Positions 21,578 through 32,214 of a stretch of DNA of 64,000 nt are shown in pieces; the first letter of the stretch is position 1; each line of letters opens with the position of its first letter. The notes beneath the pieces are model-generated. The model was not told where the DNA came from and did no database searches. It saw nothing but the letters and a program-made list of their open reading frames with translations. Origin of the DNA: Amblyomma americanum. Its lineage: Eukaryota; Arthropoda; Arachnida; Ixodida; Ixodidae. Where the stretch lies: the NCBI RefSeq assembly GCF_052857255.1, contig NC_135497.1:188843326-188907325 (forward strand), written 5' to 3'. The position numbers and the translations under genes are program-made.

Positions 21578-24292
21578 TCAGCCATCGTGCGAAAATACGA
21601 AGCCTAAGGCACACAAAACGGTAAAAAGTTTCTGGAAAATTTCTGAGTGCTGTGTGCACGACACTTGTGGGAGGGCCACACTACTGATAGTCATTTGTCT
21701 TAGTGTCTTCATTGGCTTTTTGACACGACTAATATCCCTTGTTTCAGAAAAAAATTTAAATGTCCTTTCGCACTGCTCAACAGTTTTCAGAACTTCATGG
21801 CTTGCGTAAGTTAAATTTTTCCCACCGTGTACAAACTCTTTCAGCTGAACGAGTTTGTGCTGTTCTCCAGGCTCTTCCGCGGTCAGCATGCGCATGCAGA
21901 CTAAGCAATGTTCCACAGTAGACAAAATTGGCCTAACTAATAATTCTGCTAAATGAGAAAGTATGTCGCCCTCGATAGAAGACACTGGGTGCAGATCGAC
22001 ATCAATGACTTCCTCATTTTCATCAGATTCGCACTGCCTCGCATGCTGTATTTCTGGAGAGAGAAAATCAACTAGATAATCACTGTCGTCAATTTCGTAG
22101 TCAGATTTTTTTGGAACTTTTAGAAACTGGCTCACTGACACAATTTTAAGGGCATTTTTTAGATCATATGAGCTGGGCACAGACACCCGCATTCGAATTA
22201 CGGAAAATAAATTCTCCAAGCAGTCTTGGACAAGCCTGCCAGTCAGGACAAATTTGTACCCGCAGTCTTTCAGGAGGTAGAGGTGTAGCTTCAGCACATC
22301 TGTCGACATGACTACGCCTGACTGGCAGGGCTTCCAGATTTTTTCACACGCCAATGCCGAGTTCCGAGACAACTTCTGACGCAAGGTTCAAAACTGAAAC
22401 TGCTCGCTCATGGTTTTCTTTGTCAATCATGCTTAAGGCGACCAACGGATGGCGAGCTGTCATTATCGTGTACCACTTGAATAAAAGTTCAAAAAACCAA
22501 GCAGTGGTTTGAGCTTCCGATGGTAACGCTCCTTGATCTACAAGGTACCTAATTCCTGCAGGGGCTTCTCTGAATAGCTGCACAGCGATTCCGACCTTCA
22601 TTTTTGTGAAGTGACCATCTGAAAAATGAATTTCACCAAGGTTTGAAGCAACCTTGAGCTGTTCATTGTGCTGATGCTCAATCAATTCTCAACATGCCCT
22701 ATCAAAATTTCAGTGCTCGGCAAATTAAATCTTGACACAATCTTTTCTCTAAGATGCATGACATCCTTCCTCACAAGATGTCCTCTAATATTCTTAAGTA
22801 CATGAGCAAGGTCGGGCATAAAGTAAAGCTCCCTTGCATCACAAGGGTGGGGAACACTGCACACAGTCACCGAGTTACGTGAGCTCAACAGACTTAGAGA
22901 CCTCCACATGGCTCGGTTGGAGGCACCCATGTCACAGGTCACACAGAGTACGCGAAGAGAGATCTCCGAGCAGAGTCGTATGAGATGAAACAAAATCTCT
23001 CAACGTGTCACCAGAAACATAAGAACCTGTAAAATGATAAGCTATCACTTGCTTCCAACGGCTGTTCACGCCTCCAACCATGAACACAAGAGCATGATTA
23101 GCTGGTTGATCAGACTCCGGCAGAGTCGTCGTTCCAAGAAAAACATCAGGACTGCGATCTAGCTCTAGCCCTTTCTGATCTCCATTTCGTCCAGGAACAA
23201 TATGCAGTCTTTTTCAATATCGGCCATCATGGATTCCTTGGTCTTCATTATTTCAAATATTTCAGTGAGCACGCCTGGTTGAAATGGAAGATGCTGTAGC
23301 CTTCTGTAGAGTATTCTCCTTGACGGCAGCAGATTGCCTTGCTCAAGCAGAATATCGTATCCTGTAGAGCCACAAGCAAACTTCAGCTGCAAAGCCTTCT
23401 TTACTGTCGCTGGGCTCCATGAACAGCCCTTTCTGTTGTGCTTCTGCAGAGCGAATTTTTGATCTTCGTTCAGGAAGCTGTGATTTGAGGTCAAAGTAGA
23501 CATCTCTTTCTGAAGGCGTTTTGTAGTTCTAATTTTTCTTTCCAGATTTTTTTCAATCAGGGAGCATCGTTCCCTCAAAATCGAGTTCTTATTTTGAAGG
23601 TCCTTTGCTTGTTTCACGAGCTCAGTTGCAGACATAGAAAACACATCTGCTGTTCGTGCTCCACTCTCCCTTTCGTCTTGATGCTCTTAGCTCACATCAC
23701 TGTCAGCACTCTCAGAACAGCATTCTTCTGCGGCTGATGAGCTCTGGTCTCTATCACTGACAATGGTAGCTGGGAACGTTCGTTGACGAGGCGGCCTTCT
23801 GTATTTAGGTCGAGCTGAAAATGTTAAAGAAAACAAAACAAATTACATTGAGGACACGAAGCACTGAACTTGTCTTGAATTTCGCATATGCTTTTAAATG
23901 GTTCCTGTCATCGGATTTCGAACGACATGCATAAGCTAGCAAACACAGACCCGTGATCAGGACCCGACATGCTTAATTCCGCCATCTGAACTGGAGGAAC
24001 TATGGGACAGATTAGCGAGAAAATGTCACTATTTCTTCTGACTTTTTTATGCCATCAGCATTTCATAATAGAATCCTGTCGCAGTACATAAAGACACTGC
24101 TTGGAGAGTATTTAAATAGCATCAGCATAAGTAGAGGTTAGTGACCCAACATTTCTGAATCGAAATGTTTACTTTCGAGAAAGTATATATTTCCTTACGC
24201 CTGAATTCAAAAATAGTCGGCATAGCTATGGATTTAAGCAGGCGCTGTCCATCCTGCCGATTGGCTTCATATTGGTCTTGGTCAAAATGAAG
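21578..24292 (-). pseudogene. THAP9/P-element-type transposase pseudogene
   Basis: P-element and THAP9 transposases have an N-terminal THAP zinc finger, a helix region and an RNase H-like DDE domain. On the minus strand, 24292-24199 encodes the THAP C-terminal half (LHFDQDQYEANRQDGQRLLK then SIAMPTIFEFR). A GT donor and an AG acceptor join it in phase to the exon at 23814. There follow a coiled-coil block (23644-23480), the GTP-binding/insertion-type block WSPATVKKALQLKFACGSTG, the catalytic-strand motif ILFLDEMEI (23190), HALVFMVGG, PDLAHVLKNIRG, and the C-terminal TGRLVQDCLENLFSVIR (22250). A TAA at about 23690 and at least three single-base frame breaks (near 23175, 22990 and 22685, plus one near 22370) kill it. 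The zinc-binding first half of THAP was not found. Confidence 0.87.
24199..24292 (-). pseudogene. THAP-domain exon of the THAP9-like relic
   Basis: A 94-base exon with acceptor TTATTTCAG and donor GTAAGG on the minus strand. It encodes HFDQDQYE...RLLKSIAMPTIF, the conserved THAP end (His-Phe, Leu-Lys, Ala-x-Pro-Thr-Ile-Phe). It leaves one base, and the exon at 23814 starts with two, so the junction keeps frame. Confidence 0.75.
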
Positions 24293-24514
24293 CTGAAATA
24301 AAGTAATGCATGGTAATACGAGGAACTGGAGCCTTTCATCAGTCAGATGTAAGTCTCGTGGCGTCATCAGCTCGACAAAAAGCAGTGATACCCAGCAGCA
24401 GTTGTGATAAATGTAAGTAATCTTAGGGTATCGTGCCAAACGGATGCAATAGTAAATTCATAAACAGTATGTGCACCATTAAAACAGGTATATGCACCAC
24501 CTTGATGTGCTAGC

Positions 24515-24539
24515 AATATATATATATATATATATATAT
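24515..24539. repeat. (AT)n microsatellite
   Basis: Uninterrupted AT dinucleotides, about 12 units, just beyond the THAP exon. Confidence 0.95.
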
Positions 24540-24860
24540 GTCCCCATGAGGTTCTCATTTTTCCCGAAGACGTCCAAAAAATGTCCCAACAACTACTCGT
24601 GTCCAAAAAGTTGTGCGTCCCAGGGACAGCCCCAAAAGGTTAATGCTAGATTTCTCGGTTCTGGCTCAATAAAATTATTTCTTCTTCATGCAGACTTCAG
24701 GCATCTAAGCGCACACATGTGCCAAACTTCAGGCACATGCTTACGTTACAGGTGGTGTAATACATTTGTCAACTCGCGTGAATGCTTGCTGGCTAGGCCA
24801 TTCAGACTTACCTGTTTACATGAAATGTGCTTTAACAAGGTGAAAATTTGGGCTGGTTGG

Positions 24861-25710
24861 TGCATGATCTTGTGACGGGAGCAGCGCAGCACGAGACAAA
24901 GGCGGTACATGACGCTAAATAACAACCAGATTTTTAATGCACGTTCGTCGTATATATACATCTCGCTCGTATAAGAAAGAAAAAAAAGGAAGCATGAAAA
25001 ACGCATAAGATGTACACATGGTGAAATATTAAGACATCGCACGCAGATAATCAATTTCTCTGTCACGAAGCGCTATTGAAGGTATGCAGACGCTTATGTC
25101 GCTCTTTGGTCGGATTTTGAAGGCTTCCTCATCTCCCTGGTCCGTTTATCAAAATACGACGGGATGATCATTGTGTTGATAAGCTGCGGAGCGCATTCAT
25201 GCTCTCTGCAATGTTTTGCTAATTCAGTGCTGATGGCGCCCTTTAGGGATCTTTTGTGCTCTCGAAGCCGTTTATTCAAACAGCGCCCTGTTCGACCAAT
25301 GTATGTGCATTCGCATGACAGAGGTATTTCATAAACCCCGCTTTTCACATATTTCACGTTTTTCAGGTGTTTTTTCTTGCATTGATTTTTTCCTTTGCTC
25401 GCTGTTGACTTTGGCGCACAGGCTTCTTAACTTGTTGGGGGCTGACTTGAGCACTTTTACACCAGCTCTTGCTCTTACCCTTTTGAGACTGTGGGAAATG
25501 CTATTAATGCAAGGAATGACCACTTACGGCTTCCTTTATTCTGATGTAGTTGTGACATATTTTCTGCCTCTAGGTGCTTGCAGAATCCCTTCTGCGACAC
25601 TGGATAGCAGTCTCGTCGGGCAACCTGCTGCTTTCAGCCGACGGTTCTGGGTGTCAAAACTGCCTTGAACCTCATGATGACAGGATCTCGTCAATGCGGT
25701 TCTCATTGCT
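24861..25710 (-). mobile_element. Penelope-like element 3' part, left arm of head-to-head pair
   Basis: The minus strand encodes VYEIPLSCECTYIGRTGRCL then NKRLREHKRSLKGA. This is the GIY-YIG endonuclease region of Penelope-like elements (Tyr-Ile-Gly, Arg in NKRLREH) and is followed by a conserved His-Cys tail (KHCREHECAP). A linker with KSAPNKLRSLCAKVNSEQRK precedes it. 5' of this the reverse transcriptase is missing, so the copy is 5'-truncated. It is inverted relative to 25911-26767 at high similarity. Confidence 0.85.
25094..25357 (-). pseudogene. GIY-YIG endonuclease domain of Penelope-like element
   Basis: An 87-codon open frame begins KYVKSGVYEIPLSC and contains YIGRTGRCLNKRLREH, the catalytic Tyr and Arg region. 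The GIY-YIG nuclease nicks the target for insertion. The frame is open here but the upstream reverse transcriptase is absent, so it is a fragment. Confidence 0.82.
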
Positions 25711-25910
25711 GTTTTTTTTCTACCCCCGCTTGATGATCTTGGAGTGCGCAGATGTGTAGGAGAGCAGTCCCTTCTAGCTTCGTGGTCCGTACCGCCAGCA
25801 TATGTGAGCGCCTAGAAAGGCTATCGTCAAGTCAAGAAATCGCATAACGTTGTTTTCTGGGAGTTCACTTGTTATTTCTAGTCCTATTTCTTCTAGTCCT
25901 TAGCAAAAGT
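25711..25910. other. Spacer between the two Penelope-like arms
   Basis: 200 bases that do not pair; no domain seen. It marks the junction of the head-to-head copies. Confidence 0.6.
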
Positions 25911-26767
25911 AGCAATGAGAGCCGCATTGACGAGATCCTGTCATCATGAAGTTCTAGGAAGTTTTGACGCCCAGAACAGTCGGCTGAAAGCAGCAGTTTA
26001 CCCGACGAGACTGCTATCCAGTGTCGCAGAAGGGATTCTGCAAGCACTTAAGAGGCAGAAAATATGTCACAACCACATCAGAAGAAAGGAAGCCGTACGC
26101 GGTCATTCCTTACATTAATGACATTTCCCACAGTCTCAAAAAGGTAGGCGCAAGAGCTGGTGTAAAAGTGCTCATGTCAGCACCCAAGAAATTAAGAAGC
26201 CTGTGCGACAAAGTCAACAGCGAGCAAAGAAAAATCAATGCAAGAAAAAGCACCGGAAAAGAAAATGTGAAATGTGTGAAAAGTGGGGTTTAGGAAATAC
26301 GTCTGTCATGCGGACGCACCTACATTGGTCAAACGGCACTGTTTGAATGAATTGCTTCGAGAGCACAAAATATCCCTAAAGGGCGCCATGAGCAGTGAAT
26401 TAGCAAAACATTGCAGAGAGCATGAATGCGCTCCGCAGTTTATCAACACAATGGTCATCCCGTCATATTTTAATCAACGGACCAGGGAGATTGAAGAAGC
26501 CTTCAACATCGGGCAAAAGAGCGACGTATATGCGTCAGCATACTTTCGATAGCGTTTCGTGACAGGGAAATTGATCATCTGCATGCGTTGTCCTAATATT
26601 TTACCATGTGTACATCTTATGCGTTTGTCATGCTTCTGTCCTTCACTTATTGCACGAGCAAGATGTATATATTCGATCGAACGTGGATTAAAAATCTGGT
26701 TGTTAGCATTTATTCCCGCCTCTCTCTTCTTTGTTTCGTGCTGCGCTGCTCCGGCCACAAGAACATG
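25911..26767 (+). mobile_element. Penelope-like element 3' part, right arm
   Basis: This plus-strand copy mirrors 24861-25710. It has the linker YINDISHSLKKVGARAGVKV then LMSAPKKLRSLCDKVNSEQR (26103-26240) and the GIY-YIG region with LNELLREHKISLKGAMSSEL then AKHCREHECAPQF. A frame break near 26283 separates linker from nuclease, and the YIG motif reads in a shifted frame. The 3' end has CTGCGCTGCTCCGGCCACAA, matching the left arm's outer end. Confidence 0.83.
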
Positions 26768-27774
26768 AAATGTGCTAGAATTTTACACACAAAGGAAATA
26801 TGAATTCAAAAAGTCGCCCGATCCCGCCCATATAACAGGAAATAGCAGCGCAATACAGATGTAATTTCAGTTTATTAGATGCGCTCTTTGCATTTAAATG
26901 AATACAAACAGGAGACGCATATGTATGCGCCAGTTAACACGCAATGTACGGAGCACTACGACACCAGCAAATAATAATGGCCAAAATTTTCTCTAACTGA
27001 GAAATCTGAAAAAAAAATGGAGCAATAAAAAACACAATAAGGCTGAAAGTTGATGCACCTTAAGCAAACATTCTAAAGGGTACAAAAGCATATATGCACA
27101 AGCAAAAGCAAACGCATGTAAAGAGCAACCTGGGTGCCAAAATAAAAGACGATATGGGCGTACAATACAGATACGCGGTTTCAGGTTACGGATATTCTGC
27201 AGGGTGAAACCTCCCTCTCGCTTTGCCTCTCGCACGAGCCTCGGAGTAATCTTGAGCGTGTTATCAAAACAGGAAAAAAAAAGTAATTCTACGAGGCGAA
27301 AATAAAAAAACGAGCATAAACCACATACTTTGACGACGTTGCCAACAGGAACCTGGGGATTAAATAAAATGCTGCAACTATATATATGAGTTCAACGCAG
27401 CCTTATGTCCTGCGCCTTCTCACGGCAGAGCGAACGCTCAAACATACGCGTTAAATCCTCGTTACACCCCCGTTTTATTTTCTTGTGACTAATTGTGGAG
27501 ATAAGACTGCTTGGAGCAGGATGGAAAGGGGGGACGTCTTGAGGTAGGAGGCCTGGCTCGCCGCACCCATGGTACAGCAGACCACGCGTGCGGCACAATA
27601 TACGGCGTGGGAGGCGAGATCAAGGTGATCAAGGCACAAGTAATCCGGTGGGGGTGGGTTGGGAGTCACTGACGCGAACACAACCGCTGCGACAGGACGG
27701 CAATGTAGATAGAGCAGGTTAATCCATGGGCACTCGCAGCAAGAGTCTGGTGGGCTTCCGAAGATCTCTCCCGC
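26768..27774. other. Nothing recognised
   Basis: AT-rich at first, then GC rises towards 27.7 kb. No domain, TIR or SINE was seen. Confidence 0.5.
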
Positions 27775-28500
27775 CTATGACCGCAGTGGACGGCCACGCT
27801 GCCACCAACAACACGCCACAGTCGTCGGAGGCGCTGAGGGATGCAGAGTGCGCGCTAGGAGTCGCCCATTGCCTTGAAATCCGCTGCCGCGAACGACGCC
27901 TGTAAGAGCGCCATTATGGTGTATGGCCGTGAAGCTGTACAAAATAATTGCGATGCGCCGCGCGCCGCTGCACCAGTTCCAAAAGGAATTATGTGGGCAC
28001 GCCGAGGTGCGCGGGAAAGCTGCCATGAATCCGCAGCTACGAAGTTCACGACAGCCCAGTGATGAGAGCAAGAGCCGCCGCGCGCTGGGGCTTGCGCGCG
28101 AGCGGCGAGGGGCTGCGCGAATACGTGTGGGCAAGATGGCTTCCGTCCAGCGAGGAAGCCGGGCGAGCGAAGGGAGGCCCATTACTGCGCCTCTGCTAGA
28201 CAGCGGCGCAACGAGGACTGCTGGTAGTTGGAGATGCCTGCAGGGACCGGCGCACCGTGCTGAAGTTGGAAGCACTATTGAAGACGGGCACGTTGGTGAC
28301 CGCCGCTCCCGGCGATGCGATGAAAAGGCAGACCGCCGTCGCCTGCCGGCCTGCAGCATGGAGCCGACGGCCCACGAGAGAGATGCGGGGTGAACTGCGC
28401 TTCCTTCGGCTGTTCGAACAAAACTGTCTGATCTCTCAAAACGGCGAGTGCAAGCGCAAAACCTTCTCTCCCCGTAGCTTTTGGCGCGAGGGAGAGAGAA
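27775..28500. promoter_or_regulatory. CpG-rich region, possible promoter or first exon
   Basis: This block is much richer in G, C and CpG than its neighbours (GCCGCCGCGCGCTGGGGCTT and CGCGCGAGCGGCGAGGGGCT around 28070-28115). Long frames are open on both strands (up to 258 codons on minus), as expected for stop-poor GC-rich DNA. None shows a domain or sensible composition. It could be a promoter, a 5' UTR exon or a GC-rich repeat. Confidence 0.3.
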
Positions 28501-28551
28501 AAGGGAGCGAGGAGTCAATTTGTATTTTTTGTTGAAAAGCATTGGTCCCAA

Positions 28552-29222
28552 AAACGTTCTCCCTGTTACCTTTCTGGGACCAAAATGCTATGATTTGTTT
28601 TTGTTTCTGCTTAACACCCTCGAAAAAACGTTTATGGGACATTAGTGGGCGCACTTCCCTTTTGCTTGCGTTTCTATGTTCTGCCTCTACGGCCAGGAAA
28701 TGTTCGATAAATGTACTGCGACAGGGACATTCCATCCTTTCTGGGCACTCCTGGGAAGGTACGTTGTTTGCTGGGTCTTTCATTTCATTTCTCCATTCTG
28801 TCTGCTATCCTTTATTTCCGCTGCCCCAGCTCAGGTGCTTCCGTATCGATGGCAGATGCCGGGGCTAGCAGAAATCTTTCCCTTCCTTTTTATTAATTTA
28901 ATAAAACCACTTACTACAACTAGCCCGGACCAGTACCTAATGAGAGGTCTACTGCCCTGGCCAGCGACTATGGCGGCAAGCCAGCGTCTTTTGGCAACTG
29001 GAGCAGACAATTCCGCTGAAGCGAGAAAGGCGGCTTGTGTTGCTTCGACTCCCCTTAAATGAGCTTGGCATGAATAGTGGCATTGAAATGAAGTCGTAAT
29101 ATAGAGTTGCATTTTTCAGGTTTCTTTGTGAATCGGTCGCTTTTAATGTTTTTCCTTCATGCTTTGAACAGAATTAAAAACTAATGTTTTTGTATACTTA
29201 GCAACTGAAATTTGTTGTTGCT
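28552..29222. other. Nothing recognised
   Basis: Mixed composition, short unconvincing frames, no repeat termini identified. Confidence 0.4.
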
Positions 29223-29684
29223 ATGTTGCCTTATTCAATTACAAATTTCGCTGAACCGTTTATTTTTAATTCTTTCCAAGAAAAACCAATGAAAACGACA
29301 GATGTCTTGCTGAATAATCAGCAAGGTGTCGCATCGTACTATCAACCAACGTCTATTCAGCACTTTTCAGAGGGAAACTCTGACCAAGTGCGTAATTGTT
29401 TTGCGGAACAAGCCTTTAGCAAACGAGAAAATATGAACGTATTGTTTCAGACATGTCCTCAGTTGTACACCCTAGAAGAGTGTGGCGACGGATCGCTTGC
29501 AAAAGAAATTTCCTATTACTGCTTGGATTCCTTTACATATGGCGGAGTAATAAGACAGTCATCCCAGTTAATGTTGGACAAGCGGGTGTTAACCACGCAA
29601 AAAATAGTCATGTTCGGCAGATCATCCTCCGCGCTGCTGGCATACCTGAGAAACTTGGGATCTAGTAAACAGTTTTTACGTTAG
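29223..29684 (+). CDS. Hypothetical ORF, 153 codons
   Basis: An open frame starting MLPYSITNFAEPFIFNSFQE in AT-rich sequence, where chance frames of this length are less expected than in GC-rich DNA. I recognise no domain, signal peptide or membrane segment. There is no obvious splice or promoter context. It may be chance or a piece of an unidentified transposon. Confidence 0.15.
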   Translation: MLPYSITNFAEPFIFNSFQEKPMKTTDVLLNNQQGVASYYQPTSIQHFSEGNSDQVRNCFAEQAFSKRENMNVLFQTCPQLYTLEECGDGSLAKEISYYCLDSFTYGGVIRQSSQLMLDKRVLTTQKIVMFGRSSSALLAYLRNLGSSKQFLR

Positions 29685-29999
29685 AACAGCAAATGTAGCA
29701 TAATCCACCAGTATTCGGCGACCATGATACTGTAAATTATGACTACGAAGGAGGCGCCAATAAACCGCAGGCTCTTTTTCAGTGCAGCCAGTGAGTGGGG
29801 AACGCAGCGGCTAGTCATAACTTTTCGATCGGCATGCATTCGTATCGACTGCATTATGTACAAAAAAACATTCAAAACTGGCAGAACATTGCTGCCACGA
29901 GCGAAACAACCACGTAGCGTCAATTTCCAGTTTATTCGCATCATTGCAGTCGCCACGCAACCGCACAAAAACGACGCCACATGCATAGCGCGTGTGACC

Positions 30000-30672
30000 C
30001 AACATGCCGCTGCGAGGGGGAAACGGGGCGCGGGGTGCTACAAGGGTGTCCTCACCCTGAAAGCGGAGGCGAGGCGAGCGGGCATCGAGGCACCCTACAT
30101 GGGGCGGAGAGCTGCCGACTGCAGAACTACAACTTTTGGCCAAAAAATAATGAAAAAACAAACGTTGTTCGATAATCAAAAATGTCCTATCATTCAATAT
30201 CCTGTCTATAAATCGTAACAAACGTGCAGAAAAGCATGTAAATGCAAAGTTCGCTCAAAATAAGCTTTGGTTTGCTCTCCTATTGGCCAAGCATTGCAGA
30301 CCACAAAAGCCAATATTTCGTGCTTAACAGGCGCTCTTTTAAAAAAAGAGCGCCTGTTAAGCACGAAAGGTTGTCGCGTCAGCATTTTCAAATGTTTTTG
30401 CACACCATTTCGGAAAACAAAAACCTTTTATTGGCGTCGTGTGCTGTTGCGTTTCCGCTACTACGACATTTGCGCACTACTTTTACGCCGAAGTCGTCTG
30501 CGCGCGGAGCGCGCCGTGGATACGGAAGGGGACATCTCTGTAACGCCACCCTGTGTTCCTGAAAAAAACCCACTATCCCGCACTAAGTACCTCATCGCCC
30601 CATGATGCTTTGGGCGCCCATGGAGGGTCAGGCGCAGCGCCGCCAGCTTTCTCTCTAGTTAATAGTAAGAAA
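30000..30672. mobile_element. Foldback element copy C
   Basis: From 30110 to 30672 it parallels 18280-18835 in order: CAACTTTTGGCCAAAAA, GAAAAGCATGTAAATG, CAATATTTCGTGCTTAACAG, CAAAAACC-TTTATTGGC, GCCGAAGTCGTCTG and the terminal CTCTAGTTAATAGTAAGAAA. Its left part (30040-30105) is inverted relative to 19130-19200. It carries an extra hairpin (30317-30366) absent from copy A. Confidence 0.7.
30317..30366. repeat. Perfect hairpin inside foldback copy C
   Basis: TTCGTGCTTAACAGGCGCTC then TTTT faces its exact reverse complement across a few A residues (GAGCGCCTGTTAAGCACGAA), giving a stem of about 24 bases. Copy A has the left arm only (TTCGTGCTTAACAGGTGCAC). Confidence 0.92.
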
Positions 30673-31640
30673 CTATGAGCCGAGAACAGTCCGAACGCAG
30701 CACGCGGTCCACCCAGCCAGCATAAGCCAGCCAGCCGTACCCACCCCCCGCCTCCCGCGCTTTTCTTCTCCCGCTTCGGCGCCACTGAGCGTTTCCTTCG
30801 CTTCCGTCGGCGTGGTTCCGTTCTTCCAGTGCGCCGAACTGCGTTCTCGTCAAGCGCCATTCGCCGTCCGTGTGGAGAACACACGATGGTGCCGTTCGTG
30901 GTCGAGGGCTGTGACGCGGTAGCGGTGGAGCTCCACCGCGTCTCACAGTAAAGGATGCCGAGGAGGGCCCAACGATTTTGGAGCAGTTCTGCTTCGATGC
31001 TCCCGACAGTATGCACGGAGTCAAATATTGATGGAAGTGTGGAAAATAATCATTGCCGCGCTGTTCTCATGTCAGAACCAGGCCCCATTGCAAGGTCTAT
31101 CACAAAAAAAATACCGTGATGCAAGCAGTTCTTGATTAATCTTTTTTTTTTCGGGGTCATTCGATTATTCGAACTTAGCATATAATTCGAACGGCTTGGT
31201 TAAGCAGGAGGTGCAGGTGCAGAAACTAGCGGAAACGTTTCTGCTTGTGAGCTGCCACCCCACAGCAGGGGACGGGGTGGGGCTATGCAACAACATCCAC
31301 CGCCGACAGCGATGCAGGGCAAGACGAGACAGAGCCGCTGCTCGCCGCTGTCAGTGTTAGCTCTGAATGCGTTCGATGACCTTGGCTGCCTGAGTCAATT
31401 TTCAGTGCTCTCTCCTGCTAGCATTGGAGGCAGTCGCTACCTTGTTTTCACCTCGCTGTCCTCGGTAATGTGTGTTGCAGATCTATGTTTTACTCGTTTT
31501 TAATTAATCACGTATTCATGATGCCCGCTACGTCTACAAATTTGTTTCACATGCAAGCGGCTCAGCGAGTTGAGCGGTGCGTCGCAGCGAAAGATTTTCA
31601 ACTTGGAACCTCGCGACGACTCAAAACAGGTTTTTCCGCC
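30673..31640. other. GC-rich then mixed sequence
   Basis: No supported gene. A Tigger-like relic (TCGATTATTCGAACTTAGCA then TATAATTCGAACGG) lies at 31160-31193. Confidence 0.4.
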
Positions 31641-31699
31641 GCGGCGGCAGGATTCGCTAGCATTTTCACTCGCATATGAAGCAGGATTTAAGCGAACGT

Positions 31700-31925
31700 A
31701 AAGCATGTGTGAAGCAAGCGCAAGAGCAGCTGCCGCGCCGAGCGAGTCATGTGACTCCATCCTTGCTCCTAGCGCGCGCCCCCTACTCCGTCCCTCACCA
31801 GCGGCGGTGCTGCCGCATCACGTGACCCTTTCCGCCAACTCGCGCGCCTCTTCCCGCTCCGCGGTTCGCCGTGTGGCGTCAGGCCGGATGACGTCACGTC
31901 GTGAAGCAGCAAATCTCGTGTGGTG
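31700..31925. promoter_or_regulatory. CpG-rich block with E-box and CRE
   Basis: A GC/CpG-rich stretch that contains TCACGTGA at 31818-31825 (palindromic E-box) and TGACGTCA at 31889-31896 (palindromic CRE). Both are motifs of vertebrate and arthropod promoters. No TATA box, ORF start or splice donor was convincingly linked, so promoter use is a guess. Confidence 0.3.
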
Positions 31926-31954
31926 AACCGCGGAGATGCGAACCGTCTTTATCG

Positions 31955-32117
31955 ACGTTTTTAGCATACCGGAGACGTATACCGGTTTACCAATGGATGG
32001 GTTTACCGGACCCCTCTTGCGCCTGCGCAGTGGCATTGTTGGGGTGAGGAGGAGCCACTGCGCGCGCGCAAGAGGGGTCCGGTAAACCGGTATACGTCTC
32101 CGGTATGCTAAAAACGT
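31955..32117. repeat. Hairpin repeat with about 60-base arms
   Basis: ACGTTTTTAGCATACCGGAG then ACGTATACCGGTTTACC on the left is inverted as GGTAAACCGGTATACGTCTC then CGGTATGCTAAAAACGT on the right. GGACCCCTCTTGCGC pairs with GCGCAAGAGGGGTCC and CAGTGGC with GCCACTG. A 15-base duplication (GGTTTACC) interrupts the left arm. Looks like a MITE or foldback. Confidence 0.88.
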
Positions 32118-32119
32118 AT

Positions 32120-32214
32120 ATTGTAGCGCTGGCAGAAACAGACGAAGGGAGGACAAGACACAGTGCGCTGAACTAACAACTTCGTCTTCGTCGTCATCTG
32201 CCAGCTTTACAATG
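32120..32214. repeat. Terminal-hairpin repeat, possible Penelope-type
   Basis: ATTGTAGCGCTGGCAGAAAC then AGACGAAG is inverted as CTTCGTCGTCATCTGCCAGC then TTTACAAT. The loop contains GGAGGACAAGACACAGTGCG. It directly abuts the preceding hairpin. Confidence 0.65.

Noticed and set aside
23645..23690. A 46-base intron (GTGAGC...ACAG) that would remove the TAA in the THAP9-like frame
   Set aside because: It would be too short and lacks a pyrimidine tract, so a real stop is the simpler reading.
27775..28551. 258-codon minus-strand ORF
   Set aside because: It lies in CpG-rich DNA where stops are rare. The product is Arg/Ser/Pro-rich with no domain, and opposite-strand frames are also open.
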